From: Hydractinia symbiolongicarpus
Lineage: Eukaryota; Cnidaria; Hydrozoa; Anthoathecata; Hydractiniidae
Reading direction: 5' to 3'
Length of the DNA stretch: 64,000 nucleotides
NCBI RefSeq assembly: GCF_029227915.1
Contig: NC_079889.1
Location: forward strand, 312,001 to 376,000
This document shows positions 57,606 to 64,000 of the stretch, piece by piece. Below the pieces are notes generated by a model, which did not search any database, was not told the origin of the DNA, and saw nothing but the letters and a program-made list of their open reading frames with translations. How positions within the stretch are numbered: the stretch's first letter is position 1; every line of letters begins with the position of its first letter. Made by a program: the position numbers and the translations under genes.

Positions 57606-57997
57606 ATTGCTTTTACTTAAAAATTAAAAAATGTATAATGCGAAGGGTTGGTTTTCTATAGAATTGTCAGTAAACTAGGTGCAACATAAAACAAATAATC
57701 GATGTAAATTAAATGGGAAGGTCTAAAACTTTTCTATTGTATCACGTAAATGTTTAAGACCAACAGCGCACGCATTAAAGATCTAGATGACATGAACTGT
57801 CATTCCAATATTATTTATGTCACTGAACCACGTCAATATGATTTTATATATTTTTAAATAAGATTTTCTTGACTAGCAGCTATTTATGTAAAAATAAGAT
57901 TTGCAAATCGATGTAGTTTATGGGTTACTGTTTGGTGTTTTTTAATTTAGAAATTCAACTGAAGTAAACATGCCGTGCCTGTGCCTGCTTCATTAAA

Positions 57998-58456
57998 TGC
58001 ATGCTAGTTTATTATACTAGTATATCAATTCTATGCTTGTCACAAAAGCTAACCCGAGAGCAGGCGTTAATTCACAGCAAAGCACTCACTCAGCTAAAAA
58101 ACATAAATGAAAAAGTAGAAAAAAGCTGTGTAATACGTATCTTCGTATATTTGTGCCATGGTACGACAAGTAAGAGAATGGTTGATTCTAGCGCGGACAG
58201 CAGAAAATATACTTAAAATACGCATTCACAAAACAGTGGTTAGAAGAGACACGGTCCAATTTTAATATTGGTGTGACCGTATAAGGAATAATAATTGCCA
58301 GGAATACATTTAAAAAAAATCTAAATTCGGAAAGATATTTTGATTTTAGACACAAACAAACAATCGATATTTTGACCAAGTTTTTTTAAAAAATTAAGCA
58401 GTTACTAATAATCAAGTCTTTCATAACTTGCATGCTAGTTTATTATACTAGTATAT
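57998..58456 (+). repeat. 28-bp direct repeats 431 bp apart
   Basis: TGCATGCTAGTTTATTATAC continuing TAGTATAT occurs identically at 57,998-58,025 and 58,429-58,456. The core CTAGTTTATTATACTAG is partly palindromic. Short open frames between the copies are not recognisable genes. Confidence 0.85.
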
Positions 58457-58459
58457 TTA

Positions 58460-61400
58460 TTGCACGAACGTGATAATGCAATGTAACTACTTGCAAAAAA
58501 AACATGTCTTGAGGTAAGAAAATTGAAGATACTTTGGGAGTAGTTCAGATTTAAACCTATTTAGGAGATTTCAGGATGTTTAAACACTTTAACAACACTA
58601 ACTTAATGTGTTTTCACCTTTCCACGTTCAAAATTACACGGAAACTTTTCAGTTCCTCCATTCTAGTTAATTTTCTCGTATATGGCAATAAAATTTATGT
58701 GTGTGACATAGTAACTGTATTTATGGACGTATGGAATTGCTTATTAATATATGGCAGGAAATACTTAACTGGTTTATGATGGAGTGCAAAGTAAACTTAT
58801 TACAAAACAACAACAAACATGGTTGCTAAGCGCATCAGAATAGCTTTCGAAGGATGTCATACGAAGGAAGCCTATTTCGTTACTTTCAATCATCAATAAA
58901 TCAATGTGTACCGAAAAATATTTCTTCCTGTTTGTTATTACTGGATTTTTTTGTTTATCTCCTTTTATGGCAGTGGTTACAAATGTTATAAACTCTGAGG
59001 GGGAGGGAAAACAACAAACAACAACAAACATTTGAATTGATTAGCAAGAAAATCGTTTTAAAGATTAAAATAAAGTAGGGCGTGAACAACTTACATAAGG
59101 GAGGAGCGTAACATCTTTACATCAAGGAGGGAGGTTTGACATGTTACATAATGTGAATCGAATCAAATCCAAAATATACAAGGATATAAATTGAAGACAT
59201 TTTTAATCAAACAATTAAAAAAAACACAGGATCCCATCGTCTGAACTGATGTAATAAATCCTCGGACGGAAAAAATATGATTGCATGTTATATATGGAAA
59301 TAAAACTTTAAAATTAAAAATGAATTTTAAACTTTTGTCAAACTAGGAAAAACTGCATCGTATATTTTCAGATTAAAGCAAGGATCGCAGGTTTAAATCG
59401 CTAATTTTATTTATGATTTTAGGCTAAATTTTTCCTATTTCAATTTTCCATGCTAATTTTATGCCACAGCATTAAATTTTATCGATTATGACAACCATTG
59501 ATTTCTAATTTTGTCGACGACCATTTCTTTAGAAGATTGATTAGAATTTTCAAAAAAGGTTTGGAAGACAATTCTCGGTGACGGTAGCTATTTTCAACGC
59601 CAGATTTAATATCGAAGTTATTGAGTTGGCCGAAATTTGTTTCTTTTTAGCATATTTTATGATATTTTAATCCTATGCTGATTTATGATTTTTTTTAAAA
59701 AAAAACATGATATTTTTAGATATTATGCCTTTAGGATCCCAATTAAATCTCATGATCCTCAATTATGTACAAGGTATAAAATGGCTTGTATAATATGTTC
59801 AGTAGCTACACTGTTAGATTTACCATGGTGGATTTCATTTAAATTTCTGGACACCATATTTGAATTTAACAGAAAGCATAAATTCGAAATCAGAAGCTTT
59901 TTTTGCAATAAATTGTGTTAGTGGTTTAGACTTTCAGTCTTTTAGTGTCAAAATTCATTTTTACATTTTTTAGGCCTACAAGTTCTCATAGAGGATTGTT
60001 TGCGGAAAAGAAATGGCGTACTATTTCTAAAATTTTAGGTTCCACACAAATTTCTTACGTGCTGTCACGCATCAAAATAAACAACAAGGGCAATGCCGAT
60101 TTCAGTGTGTGCTGATTCAGCAAACCACACGCGATAAGTGGCGTGCTACTATAACCTTACTTAGCAACAGTCACTATAGATAGTGCTGAGAAAATTACAC
60201 TAGTAATGGTGTTAATTTGTTGCGGTTATTCTTGTCATTAGATGCCAGACAATCAAACACTTACCGGTAGACATTTCTACAGACCAATCGAGTTAAGGTA
60301 ATGAAATCAAACGCGTTAGCTGATCTAGTGGCTTAAAAACATATTAATGTGTTTATGAAATTAGCGTAAGGTAGAAGATGGAGGTCTAATTGCATGTTCT
60401 TGGAAAGTGTTATCAGTTGTGATGACAACTTGGAGACACATAGAATATTGCATTTAAAATTTTTGTTATGAATTTGCACTCTGATCAGTAGTGATCGCGC
60501 TCTGACTGCAGTTCCTTTAAGATAAAAAATATTTAAGGATTAATACCGGTCTGACCAGCAAGACCAACAACATCATTGCATACCGCTCTCTACCTAGCCT
60601 AATTAAGTGTCGCATTGATACCCTAAAGGTAAAACACGTGGTACTATAATTCTTGCTAAAGCACATCCATGGAAACTGGAGAAACTAAGACACCATGTTT
60701 ATCTGCAAATTTGCACAACGTGAATAATAAGAAACAATAAAAATGTTATGACCGAATGAGCAACATATGAGAAATATAACTGCAGTCTCCACAATGTACA
60801 AATGTTTCACTAAAAGAACGTCGTTATGAGATTGGCAGAAGGTAACAAGATGTATGAAGTTGCTGAAACAAATATCATCTATGAAAAGCCAGTTATAGGA
60901 TATTTTGCAATCCTTGCTGAAACTGTCTAGAACAAAAAAAAATTCCCACTAAAAAGAGATGGGCAGAAAAAAGTCTCCAAACACAATGAATTTTTCAGCA
61001 TCCACAAGGATATAATAACATATCCTAAAAACATACCGATGCTTTCTTTTAAGAACTAAAAGTTGACATTAGCTAAGGTCAAGGAGGCTGTAATTGTCCT
61101 CGGATAGAAAGTGCAATTAGACATGTCTCTAGAAAGAAACACATAGGAACGGAGATTCGAAAAACTAACTGTCCTTTTTTTGTAAACAAGAGCTAATTGA
61201 GAAATGAGCGCAATTAAAAGATTAATTATACCGATTAAAAATAAAAAATAATAAATTGGTTTGGCGTATTAGAACTTCTGATAAGGAAGAACTTCGAAAA
61301 TAACTTTATTTAGATGGCAAATTACTTTAATAACATGTTTGTCTGCCACTTTCTAAAAGTACGAATAACCTTGAAGGTTGAATGACTTAATTATTCTTGA

Positions 61401-62870
61401 ATTAATAACAGATTTAAGAAAATCAAAAAAACGGTTACTGCTAGTTGGGCCTCAGTAACACCAATGAAATAAAATCCCACTGATAAAAACTATGCCGTGT
61501 GGAAAGACAAATATACTTATTACTGCGTCAGACGAAAACGACGCAATAATAGCGAGAAAATCGTTATCTTAACTTTTAACACGTCAGAAGTTTGTGAAGG
61601 AAAAACCATCTGTCGAGGATCTTAATAACCACCACCTATGTTTATGATACCACAAAGAAAGATTGATTGGCTATCTATGCAGCATGTCTGAACAAAGAGA
61701 TTTAATATCCCTACAATACTCGATTGCCCAGTCTTCATAACACTAGAATTTTTGAAACTGAAAGCAAGTTGTAGCATAGAACCCAATTGTCACCTGGCTT
61801 GATTGCTATGTTGTCACTAGTTCCGTTATTACTTTTCCCAGGAAAAAACAGTAACCCTTTGTGAACTATGCAATGGACATTGAAAAGATTGAGCCTTCCT
61901 TTCTTTAAGGCAAGCAGAATTTTCTTTTGTAAAAACATTAACGACGCAGTTAGAGAGGGTAAATGTTTTAGGATCACCATTTAAAAACGTTAAAATTTCG
62001 GTGATAATCAAAGAAATACATATCAGACCACATAATGCGATTTTGTAACATTCAATGACATCAGATCAATTAAAAAGCAGGAGCAGAAAGTAATCACCCA
62101 TGTTTGTGGTTTTTTGAGGTAGTGAATATTATTACAAAGTAATTTTGCATGCAGGAAGGACGTAATATAAAAATGCTCTTTGAACAAGAGGACGCCACAA
62201 GATTGCGGTGATATTTAGGCAAGTGCACGTAGTACGGGCAGCGATAATTATTAGGGCTTAACTTTCCGGAAATTAAAAAAAAAACGAATGAAATAAATTG
62301 TTTGAGTTTTTTTTATCTTGCGAAGTTTATGTTAAACGGGAAAAATGCTTTTTAATTCCATTTGGTATGGATACTAATCGTGCAAAATAATATACACGTC
62401 CGTCATATATTGTGTTGACCTGGGCGAATCATGCTAACTGTAGTCATAAACGTCTTAATCCGGCAGGGATTATTTAGTAAGCCACCAAATCTAAAATAAA
62501 TAACTGTTTCGCAGGACCTTGATCAAAACATTTAAGTTCCTATCACGCATTTTATGTCACAGCATTTGTGTATCACCTGACCATTGCCTAGGAAAATACA
62601 GTGCTTCCAAAATACACTTCTTTAGTGTTTATTGGATTTTAAAACGTTAAAAAACTTATTTTAAGGTCAAACACTGATACGCCCAGAGCTGATGTAATTA
62701 ATGTCAGTCCAGATGATGTGACGATGAAGATAAATCCACATAATAGCCACGAATTACAGTTTTTTCACAAACAAATTAAAAAAGATTGTACGAATAGTGC
62801 ATTTAGAAAGAAAACTATTTTTATGTTATTGTTTTCTCAGGCTCGATACAAAAAAACAACTGCCACCAAA
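58460..62870. other. Gene-poor AT-rich stretch
   Basis: About 4.4 kb with no recognised exon, RNA gene, tandem array or element. Open frames of 60-85 codons are scattered on both strands, as expected by chance. Confidence 0.45.
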
Positions 62871-62884
62871 GTTGAAGTGTACAG

Positions 62885-63118
62885 CGAATAAGCAAAGTCA
62901 AGAAGAAAGAGGAAAAAAACACAAACACAAACACAAACTTAGAAATAACTGAACAACTAAACAACCAAATAAATAAACAAACAAACAAACAACAAAATAA
63001 GCAAACAAATTCACAAATAAACAAAACAAAAAAAACACAGAAACAAACAAACAAAACACAAAATAAAAAACAGGGGGAAAAACAAACAAAAAGATAAAAA
63101 ACAAACAAACAAGTAAAC
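62885..63118 (+). repeat. AAAC/AAAT-type low-complexity microsatellite
   Basis: About 230 bases of impure (ACAAA)n/(AAAC)n on the plus strand. On the minus strand it reads as Phe/Leu/Val/Cys-rich open frames of no biological meaning. Confidence 0.9.
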
Positions 63119-63814
63119 GACTAGTATTGGGAGGTAACTTTCTACATTTTTTAAACAACGTGTCATACATTTTTTAACACGAAAATTCAAAACAAGATTA
63201 TAATGAATCAGAGCTCCCAACAGACATACATGGCCCAGCCACACATTCCTTCGTAATTCCTGACCAACTTATAAACAACGCAAACACTTAGAAACTAATT
63301 GAATCAGGAAATAAGCTGATTAAAGTTTTTTTTCATAAAATATGTTATCATAATTTTTAAACAAACAATTTTTATTTTATATTCATATAGCTTTTCCTTT
63401 CTTTTTCCACTCCAATTTACTTACTTCATATTATTGAGAAAGTAATTTCACAAGCATAAAATGATACGGGACATTATAGTACCTTAGTCAATGTTGTATA
63501 AATCTTAAGAGGCACTTTTACTGACAAAATTAATGCATTAAATGTGTGGTTGTTTGGAGTCTTCATAAAGCATACATTGATTTTATAAGACAATCCACAC
63601 TAGTATACGTTCTTTAATGTTTAGAAATTTGGTAGTATAAGGTTTCTAGCAGTTTCTCAAGTTCTAGAGTCTGATATGATAGCTATAGCGAGGTAGTATC
63701 CGGTTAGCACTATATATAATAGTTTAATATAGAATGTTTTGTAGTGCTTGTGGGATTTCTCAGTTCGCTAGGTAGGTACCATTTAGGCTCACAGACGGAC
63801 GTCTGGCGAGTATT

Positions 63815-63945
63815 ATAATAGACTAGCCGTTGGGCCGTGGATTAATCCACAACTTCACCCGTTCTTTTATATACTGCATTTCGTGTGTCCGTCTACTGCT
63901 ATATTTTACGCAAAGACAGACAGAGGACGGCTATCATTTTTACAG
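63815..63945 (-). repeat. Dispersed repeat R2, last copy (inverted)
   Basis: TATTATAATAGACTAGCCG, GGGCCGTGGATTAATCCACAA, ACCCGTTCTTTTATATACTG, CATTTCGTGTGTCCGTCTAC and AGACAGACAGAGGACGGC: the reverse complement of the pattern at about 8.6-8.7 kb. The TATTATA...CTAG end suggests this is the element's 3' boundary. Confidence 0.65.
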
Positions 63946-64000
63946 ATATTAAAACGTTTAATAGTGTAGTTCTATAGTTTCTCAAATTTTTAGATGCTTG

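Noticed and set aside
62821-63244. Minus-strand Phe/Leu/Cys/Val-rich open frames of 77-95 codons
   Set aside because: They are translations of the AAAC/AAAT low-complexity run in three overlapping frames; no coding signal.
1-64000. CRISPR array, prokaryotic operon, prophage or plasmid features
   Set aside because: Tandem arrays here have no regular unique spacers; genes are intron-split metazoan families.
50470-64000. N-terminal GRAM/TBC exons of the Rab GAP gene
   Set aside because: Looked for a phase-1 exon ending in an R-finger/AYAFRNP-type sequence on the minus strand and found none I could support; they are probably beyond the window or too diverged to see by eye.

Overview
The window is animal nuclear DNA, most likely from a hydrozoan cnidarian. 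It is AT-rich, has no operons or bacterial gene layout, and its genes are split by GT-AG introns. It carries metazoan families (p24/TMED, TBC1D8/9, LRR receptor, a beta-helix plus multi-pass membrane protein) together with PIF/Harbinger, BEL/Pao, Ty3/Gypsy, LINE and tRNA-derived SINE sequences. The hydrozoan assignment is inference from gene content and repeat style.

Layout. About 1.1-4.2 kb (+) and 21.9-24.0 kb (+) are two complete three-exon p24/TMED cargo-receptor genes with the same intron phases and matching tails, evidently tandem duplicates. The 18 kb between them was invaded or rearranged. It holds an LRR receptor broken by two frame changes (6.4-8.0 kb), decayed BEL/Pao and Ty3/Gypsy pol fragments (9.3-11.2 kb), an intact-looking PIF/Harbinger transposon (12,882-15,994) with a perfect 47-bp TIR, a TAA target duplication and both partner genes, and a one-exon gene for a small secreted six-cysteine peptide (17.0 kb).

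24-32.5 kb is gene-poor: two copies of a tRNA-derived SINE, a 1.4-1.6 kb direct tandem duplication, and pieces of a dispersed repeat. 32.5-36.5 kb (-) encodes a large membrane protein whose true start is a separate signal-peptide exon about 0.7 kb upstream of the main ORF. A decayed paralogue lies in the opposite orientation at 37.6-38.4 kb.

41.7-50.5 kb (-) holds the last ten coding exons of a TBC1D8/TBC1D9-type Rab GAP (most of the TBC domain, an EF-hand-like segment, an acidic linker and a conserved C-terminal block). All phases join cleanly, and a LINE fragment sits in its largest intron. The GRAM-domain and first TBC exons were not found. From 50.5 kb to the end I see only tandem repeats, a SINE copy, hairpins, an AAAC microsatellite and possible unrecognised exons.

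The genes do not form a pathway. The points most worth attention are: consensus 3' splice sites 12-20 nt before four independent start codons (compatible with spliced-leader trans-splicing or short 5'UTR exons); the six-cysteine peptide with mirror-symmetric spacing; the nested-hairpin ends of the Harbinger element; and a perfect 31-bp-stem hairpin at 40.9 kb.
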